A stretch of DNA of 64,000 nucleotides, from positions 60,544 to 124,543 of the forward strand of contig JAUYPJ010000098.1 in NCBI GenBank assembly GCA_030697665.1. The letters run 5' to 3'. Numbering within the stretch: position 1 is the first letter of the stretch; each line of letters starts with the position of its first letter. The translations under genes were made by a program, and so were the position numbers. Source of the stretch: Candidatus Omnitrophota bacterium. GTDB lineage: Bacteria > Omnitrophota > Gorgyraeia > Aquiviventales > Aquiviventaceae. This document shows positions 16,573 to 25,953 of the stretch, piece by piece. The notes below the pieces were generated by a model. The model made no database searches and had not been told where the DNA came from. It was given only the letters and a program-made list of their open reading frames with translations.

Positions 16573-16663
16573 AGGTCAAAGGTAAAAGGTCAAAGGTAAA
16601 AGGGAAAAGGTTCCCTTTCACCTTTAACCTATCACCTTTCACCTGAATCTGGCCTTTCACCTG
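16573..16663 (-). repeat. Intergenic hairpin of 7-bp repeats (AGGTAAA/AGGTCAA)
   Basis: Left arm AGGTCAA-AGGTAAA-AGGTCAA-AGGTAAA-AGGG, right arm CCCTTTCACCTTTAACCT and ATCACC-TTTCACC. Spans the gap between gspF and gspL. The arms pair with few mismatches. Confidence 0.8.
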
Positions 16664-16666
16664 AGG

Positions 16667-17908
16667 TTATCTGACCGACTGGGTCACCTGGAAGATCGGC
16701 AGCAAGATGGACAGGACGATGGTCCCCAGCACGCCCCCCAACCCCAGGATCATGACCGGCTCAATGAGGGAGCTGATCACGGTGATGTCCGCCTCAATCT
16801 GCTGAAGGTACGCGCGGGCAATCTCCCCCAAGACCTCATCGAGCCGTCCCGACTCCTCCCCAATGGCAATCATCTTAACAAAAAACAGGGGCAGTGCGGC
16901 ATGTGTTTGCAGGCTGGAGGAGAGGCGCTCCCCTACGGCGACCTGCTCGCACACGCGGCTCATCTGCCGGCGCAGCCGGGGATCGCCCAGGCTCGGCGTG
17001 ACCAACTGCAGGGAGCGCAGCGCGGGCACCCCGCTGCGCAACAGGAGGCTCAGGGAGCTGGCGAAGTGGAGCATCTCCTGATTGCCGGCGAGCCGGCTGA
17101 ACACCGGCAGCTTGCGCAGCACCTCAGCCGCCAGCCGGGCCAAGGCGGCGCCTCCCCGCCGCCAGATGACGACGGCCAGCGTCGCCCCCGCTCCGAGCGC
17201 GACCCAGAGCGAGCTCTTTTGGGAGAGGTGGCTCAGGTGCAGGATCAGCCGCGTCATGAACGGCAGCTCATGTCCCAGGTCGAGGAAGAGGTGCTCCAGC
17301 TTGGGGACCACAAAATTGATCAGGATCGCGATGCTCCCCAGCCCCACCGCCAGCAGGAGGATCGGATACGCCAAGGCCGCCTTCACCTTCGTCTTCAGCG
17401 CTTCATCGCGCGCCAAGGAGTCCGCCAACTGCCCCAGGGCGACGTCGAGTTTGCCCGTGGCTTCGCCCGCCTTGACGATGCTGACGAACAGGGAGGCAAA
17501 CACCGTGGGAAACCGCGCGAGCGACTCCGAAAACGTCTGGCCCTCTTTGGTCGCCTGGTAGATGTTCAGCAGCAGCGCCTTGAACGTCCCGGCAGGAGCC
17601 TGGTCGTGCAGGATCCGGATGGCCGCCAGCAGATCGATCTGCGCGCGCAGGAGGGTCGCCAGCTTCTGCGTGAAGAGCAGGAGCTCCTTGGAGCCGACCC
17701 GGACCACGCGAGGCAGGACGGAGCGTTGCGCGGGGAGCGGCTCGGCGGCGGCCGCCCGGGGGACGGCCCCGGAGCGCGCTTCAAGCTGAATGGGATAGAG
17801 TCCCTGCTCCACGAGGCGATGGACCGCCGCCTCCTGGCTGTCGGCCTCGATCACGCCTTCCAGTGTTTCCGTGAGGCCTTTCTTCGCGGTGTAGGCAAAT
17901 TGCGCCAT
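16667..17908 (-). CDS. gspF: Type II secretion inner-membrane protein GspF
   Basis: A 413-residue polytopic protein. It begins MAQFAYTAKKGLTETLEGVI, the usual GspF/PilC start, then has two T2SSF domains (about 75-200 and 275-400), each with GE-rich helix turns such as FVSIVKAGEATGKLD and FVKMIAIGEESGRLDEVL, and three membrane helices. It forms the platform to which GspE docks. An upstream repeat-derived ATG at 17935 would add nine residues (MDYRLPELL); I judge the ATG at 17908 better because it matches the family. Confidence 0.95.
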   Translation of the reverse strand: MAQFAYTAKKGLTETLEGVIEADSQEAAVHRLVEQGLYPIQLEARSGAVPRAAAAEPLPAQRSVLPRVVRVGSKELLLFTQKLATLLRAQIDLLAAIRILHDQAPAGTFKALLLNIYQATKEGQTFSESLARFPTVFASLFVSIVKAGEATGKLDVALGQLADSLARDEALKTKVKAALAYPILLLAVGLGSIAILINFVVPKLEHLFLDLGHELPFMTRLILHLSHLSQKSSLWVALGAGATLAVVIWRRGGAALARLAAEVLRKLPVFSRLAGNQEMLHFASSLSLLLRSGVPALRSLQLVTPSLGDPRLRRQMSRVCEQVAVGERLSSSLQTHAALPLFFVKMIAIGEESGRLDEVLGEIARAYLQQIEADITVISSLIEPVMILGLGGVLGTIVLSILLPIFQVTQSVR

Positions 17909-17922
17909 CAGTAGCTCTGGCA

Positions 17923-17998
17923 GTCGATAGTCCATAGTCGATAGTCCATCGTTGCCCTCTGTTTGGCTATGGACTATGGACCATGGACTATGGACTCT
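17923..17998 (-). repeat. Intergenic hairpin of ATGGACT repeats
   Basis: Left arm AGTCGAT-AGTCCAT-AGTCGAT-AGTCCAT, loop TCGTTGCCCTCTGTTTGG, right arm with four ATGGACT-type units. About 25 of 28 positions pair. It lies between gspE and gspF and offers an extra ATG to gspF. Confidence 0.82.
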
Positions 17999-19900
17999 TT
18001 AGGGACTCGTCACGGCCTGCGCGCTCACCAGCGCTTCCGCCTCGGTCACGCGCAACACTTCCTCGGGCGTGGTGATCCCCATATGGACCTTCTCGACGCC
18101 GACGTCAAACAGCGTGCGGAAGCCCAGCGCCTTCGCCCGCTGCCTGATCTGCGCCGCCGAGGCCTTGTTGAGGATCAGCTCCTGGATCTGGGGCGTCAGC
18201 AGGATGATCTCGTGGATCGCCGTCCGCCCCCGATAGCCGATCGACTTGCACGCATCGCACCCTTTCCCGTAGAAGACCGCCGCGTGCCGGAACGGCTCCG
18301 GCAGGAGGTCTGTGTCCTTCCGTTCGGTCTTGCACTCGGGACAGATGACCCGCACCAGGCGCTGGGAGATGAAGGCGTTCACCGAAGAGGCGACGAGGTA
18401 CGGTTCGATGCCGATGTTCAACAGGCGGGTTGCGCCGCTGGCCGCGTCGTTCGTGTGCAGGGTCGAGAAGATCAGGTGGCCCGTGAGGGCGGTGCGGATC
18501 GCCAACTCCGCGGTCTCAAGGTCCCGCACCTCACCCACCATGACGATATCCGGGTCATGGCGGAGGATGCTGCGCAGGGCCGCCGCGAACGTCAGGCCGA
18601 TCTCCGGCTTCACCTGGAACTGCATGATCCCGCCCAATTCGTACTCGATCGGGTCTTCAATCGTGATGACCTTGACCGCCTCCTTGTTCAGCACGCTCAG
18701 GCACGCATAGAGGGTCGTGGTTTTCCCGCTGCCGGTGGGGCCGGTGACGAACACCACCCCGTGGGGCTGCTGCATGAGTACTTGCAGCATCTTCAGCTCG
18801 GAGGGCAAGAAGCCCAGATCTTCCAGCGTGAGCAACAACTCAACCGGCAGGATCCGGATGACGACGTTTTCCCCATAGAGGCCGGGGATGATGGAAATGC
18901 GCAGGTCCACCTGCTTATCGACGATCTTGATAATGGCGCGCCCGTCTTGAGGCAGGCGCCGCTCCACGACGTTGAGCTTCGAGACGATCTTGATGCGCGA
19001 GACGATGGCCGAATGGAGGTAGCGCATCTCATCCGGCATGTGCATGTCATACAGGATCCCGTCGATGCGGTAGCGCACGCGCACCCGCTCGCGGAACGGC
19101 TCGATGTGGACGTCGGAGGCCCGCGACGTCACGGCCTCCGACAGGAGCTGGTTGACCAACTTGATCACGGAGGCGTCATCGGCTGAACGGGTGACGTCTT
19201 CGATCTCCTCGACCTTGGCCAGATCCTGCGCTTCCCTCGCCTCCCGCCCCGCAACATCCCGCGTGAGGATCTGCTCGACGGTCTCCGAGCCGACCCCGTA
19301 ATAGCGGCGGATCGCCGCCTGGATCTCCTTCTCCGGCGCGAGGACCCGCTCGATGTCATAGCCCAGGTTCAACCGCAGATCCTCCGTGACCCAGACGGCC
19401 ATCGGATCAGAGACCGCCACCTTCATGACGGTGCCTTTGAGCTCCAGCGGCATGAACTTGTAGTGCAGGACAAACCGGGCGGGCACGACCTTGATGAGCT
19501 GGTCGGCCACCTGGACCTCTTTCAGGCTGGGGGCGAACGTAATCCCCAGTTGCTCGGCGAGCACCTGCAGGAACTGCTCCTCGGCCACCAGCCCCATGCG
19601 CAGGATGGTCTTGCCGAGAATCTCACCCCGGCGCTGGCTCTCGCGCAGGGCGGCTTCCATCTGCTGAGGATTCGCCAGCCCCTTGCTCACTAGGAGCTGT
19701 CCGAGATTGGGATAAAAGGCGATCCCGAGCTGCTCGGCCAGCACCTGCAACAACTGCTCGCCGCTCACCAGCCCCAGGCGGATCATCGTTTTGCCGATGA
19801 GCTCGCCGCGGCGCTGGCTCTCCTTGAGCGCGGTCTCCACCTGCTCCCGCGTCATCAGCCCTTTGTCCACGAGCAACTCGCCGATCCGTTTTCTCGCCAT
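17999..19900 (-). CDS. gspE: Type II secretion ATPase GspE
   Basis: A 633-residue ATPase. Two tandem N-terminal MshEN/GspE-N modules (residues about 1-60 and 61-120) are near copies of each other (LLVDKGLMTREQVETALKES and LLVSKGLANPQQMEAALRES). The ATPase core has Walker A GPTGSGKTTTLYACL, the Asp box ITIEDPIEYEL, and Walker B DPDIVMVGEVRD. A zinc-type C-x2-C pair (CPECKTER and CDACKSIGYRGR) closes the protein. It powers pseudopilus assembly. A purine-rich GGAAGGGG sequence precedes the ATG. Extra N-terminal modules are more typical of PilB-like ATPases. Confidence 0.96.
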   Translation of the reverse strand: MARKRIGELLVDKGLMTREQVETALKESQRRGELIGKTMIRLGLVSGEQLLQVLAEQLGIAFYPNLGQLLVSKGLANPQQMEAALRESQRRGEILGKTILRMGLVAEEQFLQVLAEQLGITFAPSLKEVQVADQLIKVVPARFVLHYKFMPLELKGTVMKVAVSDPMAVWVTEDLRLNLGYDIERVLAPEKEIQAAIRRYYGVGSETVEQILTRDVAGREAREAQDLAKVEEIEDVTRSADDASVIKLVNQLLSEAVTSRASDVHIEPFRERVRVRYRIDGILYDMHMPDEMRYLHSAIVSRIKIVSKLNVVERRLPQDGRAIIKIVDKQVDLRISIIPGLYGENVVIRILPVELLLTLEDLGFLPSELKMLQVLMQQPHGVVFVTGPTGSGKTTTLYACLSVLNKEAVKVITIEDPIEYELGGIMQFQVKPEIGLTFAAALRSILRHDPDIVMVGEVRDLETAELAIRTALTGHLIFSTLHTNDAASGATRLLNIGIEPYLVASSVNAFISQRLVRVICPECKTERKDTDLLPEPFRHAAVFYGKGCDACKSIGYRGRTAIHEIILLTPQIQELILNKASAAQIRQRAKALGFRTLFDVGVEKVHMGITTPEEVLRVTEAEALVSAQAVTSP

Positions 19901-19908
19901 CTGGGGAC

Positions 19909-21455
<1,547 letters not shown>

Positions 21456-22307
21456 TCAGCGCGCCACCTTGAGCCGCGCGGTCGAGATCTCGCGGATGGA
21501 CGTGTCGGCCAGGGCATGCCGATGCTTCACGTACTGCAGCCCCAGTTGGTGCTGCATCCGCGAGAGCTCCTGATCGCTGCCCTCGAGGTGCATCACCCGC
21601 GCCGCCAATTCCGCGAGCTTGCTTGAGACGAACAGCGCCGAGAGGGTCACGTCGAGCCATAGGCTCACCAGCCCCTCGATCACCTGCTCCATGGATGGTT
21701 CCACGAAGCACGGGTGTACCGGGCGCGCGGGACGTGCCGCCTCAAACAGCGCTCGGCTCGGCAGCACCTGCTCTTCCTCGATATGTTGGGACGTCATGCT
21801 CACGAACTTGGCGTAGACGACCACGACCCGCCCGAAGCGCCCGGCGAGATAACCCTCCACCAGGTATCGCTTCAGCGCGGCGACGTGCGCCGCATCAAGC
21901 TCTTCCGGCACCCCGGGAAAGGCGACGAACGATTCATTCAGCTCTTCCAGGGCGGAGGCCCCTCGCTCGCCCAGCACGACTAACTGGTCGCTTCGGGCGG
22001 CGTCCCGCGTGTCCAGCGCCGCGTTGATCAGCAGGGTGTTCAGCTCTCCCGCAAACCCCTCATCGGAGGTGATGACCACCGTGCACGAGGGGAGGTCTTG
22101 GCGAGCGACCACAAAGGGATGCTCGATGCCCCGCACATCCAGCAGGCGCGCCGCCTCCCTCAACTGCTGAGCAAACGGCTCATAGAAGTGGACCCCGCCC
22201 TGCAGGCGCCGTAACTGGACCGCCGCGCTCACCTTCAGGACATCGACGATCCCGCCGAGGCTCCTGTTGAACTCCAGGTTCTGCTTGAGCTGCGCCAAGG
22301 GCACCAT
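21456..22307 (-). CDS. atpG: ATP synthase F1 subunit gamma
   Basis: A 283-residue central-stalk protein. The N-terminal helix (residues 1-35, AQLKQNLEFNRSLGGIVDVLKVSAAVQLRRL) and the C-terminal helix (about 220-283) would form the coiled coil inside the alpha-beta head. The Rossmann-like middle has VITSDEGFAGELNTLLI, where most gamma subunits have SDRGLCGxxN. Overall identity to classical gamma looks low. The position between alpha and beta genes supports it strongly. Confidence 0.88.
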   Translation of the reverse strand: MVPLAQLKQNLEFNRSLGGIVDVLKVSAAVQLRRLQGGVHFYEPFAQQLREAARLLDVRGIEHPFVVARQDLPSCTVVITSDEGFAGELNTLLINAALDTRDAARSDQLVVLGERGASALEELNESFVAFPGVPEELDAAHVAALKRYLVEGYLAGRFGRVVVVYAKFVSMTSQHIEEEQVLPSRALFEAARPARPVHPCFVEPSMEQVIEGLVSLWLDVTLSALFVSSKLAELAARVMHLEGSDQELSRMQHQLGLQYVKHRHALADTSIREISTARLKVAR

Positions 22308-22319
22308 CTCTCACACCAC

Positions 22320-22402
22320 AGGTGATAGGTTAAAGGTGAAAGGTGAAAGGTTAAAGGGGAGGGGTCCCCTTTTACCTTTAACCTTTTACCTTTTACCTTT
22401 CC
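22320..22402 (-). repeat. Intergenic hairpin of 7-bp repeats (AGGTGAA family)
   Basis: Left arm AGGTGAT-AGGTTAA-AGGTGAA-AGGTGAA-AGGTTAA, loop of GGGGAGGGGTCCCC, right arm TTTACC-TTTAACC-TTTTACC-TTTTACC-TTT. By eye about 31 of 36 arm positions can pair. It lies between atpA and atpG. Confidence 0.85.
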
Positions 22403-23853
22403 TTGATGGTTCTGAAATAGTCGAGGATCGCCTGATCCAGCTCCCGCGTGACGTCCTGGGTCAGGGTCTGCTCCCGCGCGAGCCGCTCCACCATGGCGGC
22501 GTGACGCTGGCCGCAGAACGCGAAGAACTCCCTCAGAAAGCGCCGGAGATCTTCCCCCGGGAGGACTTCGAGGATCTTCCGCTTGAACGCGTAGAACAGC
22601 AGGATGATCTCCACGAGCGCGACCGGCTTGGCCGCCTCCTGGACGAACAGCTCCCGCAACACCTCCCCGCGCCTGAGCTGGGCCATCGTCTCCTCTGAGA
22701 GCCTGGTGCGCAGCCGCGTCATGCGCAACAGGTCCCGATACTGAGCATACACCAGGCGCAGGCCTTCGCTCAACTCGCGGATGGCGGGGCACTGGACCTT
22801 GCCCCCGATCCTCGACACCGACAGCCCCAGGTCGATGGCGGGCTTGAACCCCTCGCGGAACAGCGAGGCGTTGAGGTAGATCTGCCCGTCCGTCATCGAC
22901 ACCAGGTTGGACTGGATGTAGCCGGTGAAGTCGCCCTGCAGCGTCTCGGCGATCGGGAAGAAGGTCATGGTGCCGCCTCCAAGGTCCGCCTTCAGCCTGC
23001 CGGCCCGCTCCATCAGTTGGGAGTGCACGTAGAAGATATCGCCGGGGTAGGCCTCCCGGCCCGGCGCGCGCTCCATCAGCAGCGAGAGCTGGCGGTACGC
23101 CCAGGCGTGCTTCGTCAGATCGTCGAACACCACCACGACGTCCCGCCCGCGCGCCATGAAGTACTCGCCCAGCGTCGCGGCGGTATACGGGCAGAGGTAC
23201 TGCTCAGCGGGTGAATGATCCGCGAACGCGCAAACCGCGACGGTGGATGACAGGGCCCCCGCCTGCGTGAGGAGGTGGAGGATCTTCTTGAAGGCCGTGA
23301 GGCTCCCGCCGATCCAGCAGTAGATGCAGATGAGGTCCTGCCCCCGCTGATTCAAAATCGCGTCCAGCGCCAGGCTGGTCTTGCCGGTCTGGCGATCGCC
23401 GAGAATCAGCTCCCGCTGCCCCTTGCCGATCGGGATGACGAGGTCCACCATCTTCGCGCCGGTGAGGAAGGGCTCGCTCAGCGGCTCCCGATCCATGACG
23501 CTCGCGCCCTCCCGAAACACGGGACACAGTTCCCCCGCTGGAATCGGCTCCCGCCCGTCCAGCGGCTCGCCCAGGCAGTTCACGACCCGTCCGACGAACG
23601 CCTCTCCGACGGGAACCGACACGAGCTCCGACTGGCCGGAGACGGTGTCCCCCACGTGGAGCCGCCGATCGTCCCCCAGCACCATGACGGACACGGCGGA
23701 AGGATCGAAGCCGATCACCATGCCCTTGACGCCGTCGCCAAGCTCCACCACCTGGCCGTACAGGCATGACGGCAGCCCGTGCACCCTCACGATCCCGTGC
23801 TTGATCTCCCGCACGGTCCCGATCTCTTTGATCTCCAGGCTCGGGATCTGCAT
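22393..23853 (-). CDS. atpA: ATP synthase F1 subunit alpha
   Basis: A 486-residue subunit. P-loop GDRQTGKTSLALDAI at residues 152-166; beta-barrel domain with GIVRVHGLPSCLYGQ; VFDDLTKHAWAYRQLSLLMERAPGREAYPGDIFY is split here only for length and is the classic alpha block; SRIGGKVQ near the end. The N-terminus is about 20 residues shorter than in usual alpha subunits and lacks much of the helix that binds delta. The last codons lie in the repeat at 22320-22402. No clear Shine-Dalgarno sequence is seen. Confidence 0.96.
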   Translation of the reverse strand: MQIPSLEIKEIGTVREIKHGIVRVHGLPSCLYGQVVELGDGVKGMVIGFDPSAVSVMVLGDDRRLHVGDTVSGQSELVSVPVGEAFVGRVVNCLGEPLDGREPIPAGELCPVFREGASVMDREPLSEPFLTGAKMVDLVIPIGKGQRELILGDRQTGKTSLALDAILNQRGQDLICIYCWIGGSLTAFKKILHLLTQAGALSSTVAVCAFADHSPAEQYLCPYTAATLGEYFMARGRDVVVVFDDLTKHAWAYRQLSLLMERAPGREAYPGDIFYVHSQLMERAGRLKADLGGGTMTFFPIAETLQGDFTGYIQSNLVSMTDGQIYLNASLFREGFKPAIDLGLSVSRIGGKVQCPAIRELSEGLRLVYAQYRDLLRMTRLRTRLSEETMAQLRRGEVLRELFVQEAAKPVALVEIILLFYAFKRKILEVLPGEDLRRFLREFFAFCGQRHAAMVERLAREQTLTQDVTRELDQAILDYFRTIKER

Positions 23854-23863
23854 CTGTTCTCTT

Positions 23864-23930
23864 AAGGTTAAAGGTTAAAGGGGAAAGGTCAAAGGGTCCC
23901 TTTCACCTTTTACCTTTCACCTTTCACCTT
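23864..23930 (-). repeat. Intergenic hairpin of 7-bp repeats (AGGTTAA/AGGTGAA)
   Basis: Left arm AAGGTTAAAGGTTAAAGGGG and AAAGGTCAAA, right arm CCCTTTCACCTTTTACCTTT and CACCTTTCACC. Lies between the atpFH and atpA genes and overlaps the end of atpFH. Confidence 0.82.
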
Positions 23931-24650
23931 GTTATTGCGGAGAAACTGCGTCGCTTTGTGGAGCCGATTCCGCAGGCTTCCGTCGATCACGAGGGAGCCG
24001 ATGTGAATCACCAGGCCCGTGATCAGCTCGGGGTCGAGCCGCTCCTCCAACGTGACCTCGGCGCCCAGCTTCTCCGACAGCGCCCGGCGCAACCCGGACC
24101 GCTCATCGGCCGTCAGCGCGCATGCGGAGGTGACGACGGCCTGCGTCGCGCGGTCCGAAAAACGATCCGTTCCTAACGCGCTGATCTCCCCGATGAGCTC
24201 ATTGAGGACGTGGTGCTGGAACTCCGCCGTGTTGGCGTGGGTCAACACGTGCCGGATCATTTCCGTTGAGAGCGCCATCGCATCCGTCTCGATCGCGGAG
24301 GAGAGGTTCACCCGGATTTTCTCAAGCTCCGCCTTGCCTCGCGCCAGGATCTTCTCCGCTTCTTGCTTCGCCTGGGTTTCGGCGTTGGCCCGCGACGTTT
24401 CGGCGTCCTGTTGCGCCGCTTCCACCAGGAGACGCGCCTCCTCCCTGCCCCGCTCCACTTCGGCGGCCCGTTCCTGCTGGGCCCGGTGGAGCTCGTCTTT
24501 GAGCTGGGACTCTTTCACCAGCGCCTCCTCCTGCAACGCCTGCAACCGCTGGAGCGCAGTATTCAGTTGCCGGTAGAAGAGCAACCGGAGGGCGATGAGA
24601 AGCCCCGCAAACGTCAGCACTTGTAATACCACGAGCTGCCACGCCGGCAT
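23910..24650 (-). CDS. atpFH: ATP synthase b-delta fusion subunit
   Basis: A 246-residue fusion. Residues 3-23 (AWQLVVLQVLTFAGLLIAL) are the single membrane helix of subunit b, residues 28-105 a long charged stator coiled coil, and residues about 108-240 a delta (OSCP) domain ending in LEERLDPELITGLVIHIG, the delta signature. Fused b-delta chains occur in several bacterial F1Fo types. ATG 24650 is preceded by GAGGAAAAAG. The last residues (NNKVKGER) come from the neighbouring repeat, so the tail is not conserved. Confidence 0.9.
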   Translation of the reverse strand: MPAWQLVVLQVLTFAGLLIALRLLFYRQLNTALQRLQALQEEALVKESQLKDELHRAQQERAAEVERGREEARLLVEAAQQDAETSRANAETQAKQEAEKILARGKAELEKIRVNLSSAIETDAMALSTEMIRHVLTHANTAEFQHHVLNELIGEISALGTDRFSDRATQAVVTSACALTADERSGLRRALSEKLGAEVTLEERLDPELITGLVIHIGSLVIDGSLRNRLHKATQFLRNNKVKGER

Positions 24651-24660
24651 CTTTTTCCTC

Positions 24661-24740
24661 AAGGTGATAGGTGAAAGGTCAAAGGTGAAAGGAACTTCCT
24701 TCCCTTTCCCCTTTTACCTTTAACCTTTTACCTTTCACCT
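24661..24740 (-). repeat. Intergenic hairpin of 7-bp repeats (AGGTGAA family)
   Basis: Left arm AAGGTGATAGGTGAAAGGTC and AAAGGTGAAAGG, loop AACTTCCTTCC, right arm CCCCTTTTACCTTTAACC and TTTTACCTTTCACC. Lies between atpE and atpFH. Confidence 0.82.
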
Positions 24741-24741
24741 G

Positions 24742-24951
24742 TTATTTGAAGAGCGTGTACACCATCAGCAGCGCCAAGATGGCGATCGCCTCGGCGAACA
24801 GGAACGCCACGATCATCGAGAGCAGGATCCGGGGCGAGGCCGAGGGGTTTCGGGCGACCGCTTTCACGGCGGCGTAGCCCACCACCCCGATCACCGCGGC
24901 GGGCCCCAGCGTGCTCAACACCATAATCAAGATGATCGTCAGATGCTGCAT
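24742..24951 (-). CDS. atpE: ATP synthase Fo subunit c
   Basis: A 69-residue hairpin protein of normal size. Helix 1 holds GVVGYAAVKAVARNP and helix 2 FLFAEAIAILALLMVYTLF, with the ion-binding glutamate in FAEAI. Alanine rather than serine or threonine follows this glutamate, and helix 1 lacks the glutamine of sodium-type rotors, so proton coupling is more likely; this is inference. The 5' end is 43/49 bases identical to the signal-peptide region of the peptidase gene at 27693. No Shine-Dalgarno sequence precedes the ATG. Confidence 0.93.
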   Translation of the reverse strand: MQHLTIILIMVLSTLGPAAVIGVVGYAAVKAVARNPSASPRILLSMIVAFLFAEAIAILALLMVYTLFK

Positions 24952-24959
24952 CGTTAAAG

Positions 24960-25175
24960 TAGGCAGAAGGCAGAATGCAGAAAGCAGACTTCCAGATCCC
25001 TATGCCCATGCATCACAGTCGCCCTCCGCCTACTGCCTTCCGCCTTCTGTCTTTTGCTGCCTTCTGCCATCAGCCTTCTGCATTCTGTCTCTTGCTGCCT
25101 TCTGCCTACTGCCTTCTGCTTTCTGGAGGCTATGGACTATCGACTATCGACTATGGACTATGGACTATGGACTGC
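24960..25175 (-). repeat. Composite repeat: AGGCAGA / CTTCTGC / ATGGACT units
   Basis: Begins AGGCAGA-AGGCAGA-ATGCAGA, continues into many CTTCTGC- and CTACTGC-type units (25030-25122), then CTATGGACTATCGACTATCG and more ATGGACT units to 25175. Two unit families meet here. The ATGGACT part contains the stop codon of the epsilon gene. Confidence 0.8.
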
Positions 25176-25451
25176 TGTAGTGGTTTCGACGAGGACGACG
25201 AGCTCGTTCCCCGTCATCCGCGCGATCCCCTCCCGAATTGGAACGGCCGCCTCGACGCGGGACGCGCGGCGGCCGCCCGCGCGCTCCCGCGGGCCCTTCG
25301 TCACGACCTGCACGATCCCCTCCCGCAGCCGGCAGAGAAAGGGATGATGAAAATCGAGGACGCACAGCTCGCCCTCCTCACCCGGGAGGAGCACCTCGCC
25401 GGCGTTGCCCTCGTACCATGATCGCCACGCGTCGAGCACCGATACCCTCAT
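25158..25451 (-). CDS. atpC: ATP synthase F1 subunit epsilon (short form)
   Basis: A 97-residue protein: the N-terminal beta-sandwich only. Residues about 16-45 (AGEVLLPGEEGELCVLDFHHPFLCRLREG) match the epsilon pattern GE-x-x-x-x-x-GxxG-x-x-x-L-x-x-H-x-x-x-x-x-L-x-x-G. The C-terminal helical hairpin that inhibits ATP hydrolysis in long epsilon subunits is absent. ATG 25451 follows a repeat arm directly. It precedes atpE, whereas atpC normally follows atpD. The final SP-stop is encoded by the AGTCCATAG repeat. Confidence 0.78.
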   Translation of the reverse strand: MRVSVLDAWRSWYEGNAGEVLLPGEEGELCVLDFHHPFLCRLREGIVQVVTKGPRERAGGRRASRVEAAVPIREGIARMTGNELVVLVETTTAVHSP

Positions 25452-25454
25452 CGT

Positions 25455-25489
25455 TAAGGTGAAAGGTAAAAGGTGAAAGGTGAAAGGGA
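25455..25489 (-). repeat. Left arm of split hairpin around four-helix gene 1
   Basis: Plus strand AAGGTGAAAGGTAAAAGGTG and AAAGGTGAAAGGG. Complementary to 25873-25950 on the other side of the four-helix-bundle gene, instead of to a nearby arm. On the transcript this is the pyrimidine-rich 3' arm, just before atpC. Confidence 0.82.
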
Positions 25490-25491
25490 AG

Positions 25492-25863
25492 TCATCGGCG
25501 TTTGGACTCAAGGGCACGCTCGAGGCCCTTCAGCATCTTCCCGCATTCATCATAGCGTGCTTTAAAACCCGTATAGTTGGGTTCGTTCAGGTACCCCTTT
25601 CGAAAGGCGACGTAGAGGTGGTGGCGCGTTTCTTGAAGTTCGCCCTGCGCTCGATTGACTCCCTCAAGATAGACATTCAGGTGTCGGTTACTCCAGCCCT
25701 CGGCGAGGTTCGCCGGTGCAGAGTTCGAAGAACGCCGAATCTGTGAACCGAGCTCATACAGCTCAAACTTCGGAAAGGTCAAGGAGAGCTCGTGAATCTC
25801 CACGTGCAATTCAACGAGCTTCCTGTACACCTCCAAATCCTCAACTCCCTTCACCTCTCTCAT
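25492..25863 (-). CDS. Four-helix-bundle protein (23S rRNA IVP family), copy 1
   Basis: A 123-residue protein with the family signature: VEDLEVYRKLVELHVEIHEL, IRRSSNSAPANLAEGW and EGVNRAQGELQETRHHLYVA. These small cup-like pentameric four-helix bundles were first found as ORFs in intervening sequences of 23S rRNA genes. Function is unknown. The start could also be GTG/ATG a few codons earlier. It lies between the regulator and atpC genes, breaking the atp operon, and its two flanks are complementary repeat arms (25455-25489 and 25873-25950). Confidence 0.92.
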   Translation of the reverse strand: MREVKGVEDLEVYRKLVELHVEIHELSLTFPKFELYELGSQIRRSSNSAPANLAEGWSNRHLNVYLEGVNRAQGELQETRHHLYVAFRKGYLNEPNYTGFKARYDECGKMLKGLERALESKRR

Positions 25864-25872
25864 CTGCGCCAT

Positions 25873-25950
25873 TTCCCCTTTTACCTTTCACCTATCCCCT
25901 TTTCCCTTGGGCCTCTCCCCTTTCACCTTTAACCTTTCACCTTTCACCTG
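25873..25950 (-). repeat. Right arm of split hairpin around four-helix gene 1
   Basis: Plus strand CCCCTTTTACCTTTCACC, CCCCTTTTCCCTT, then TTTCACC-TTTAACC-TTTCACC-TTTCACC. Complementary to 25455-25489. On the transcript this is the purine-rich 5' arm before the four-helix gene, giving one stem with the gene in its loop. Confidence 0.82.
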
Positions 25951-25953
25951 TAG

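Noticed and set aside
22320-22402. Repeat hairpins as Rho-independent terminators
   Set aside because: No U-run follows the stems, and they lie inside operons between genes that must be co-expressed, such as atpA and atpG.
24960-25175. Repeat tracts as CRISPR arrays
   Set aside because: Units are 7 or 8 bp, tandem without spacers, and no cas genes are present.
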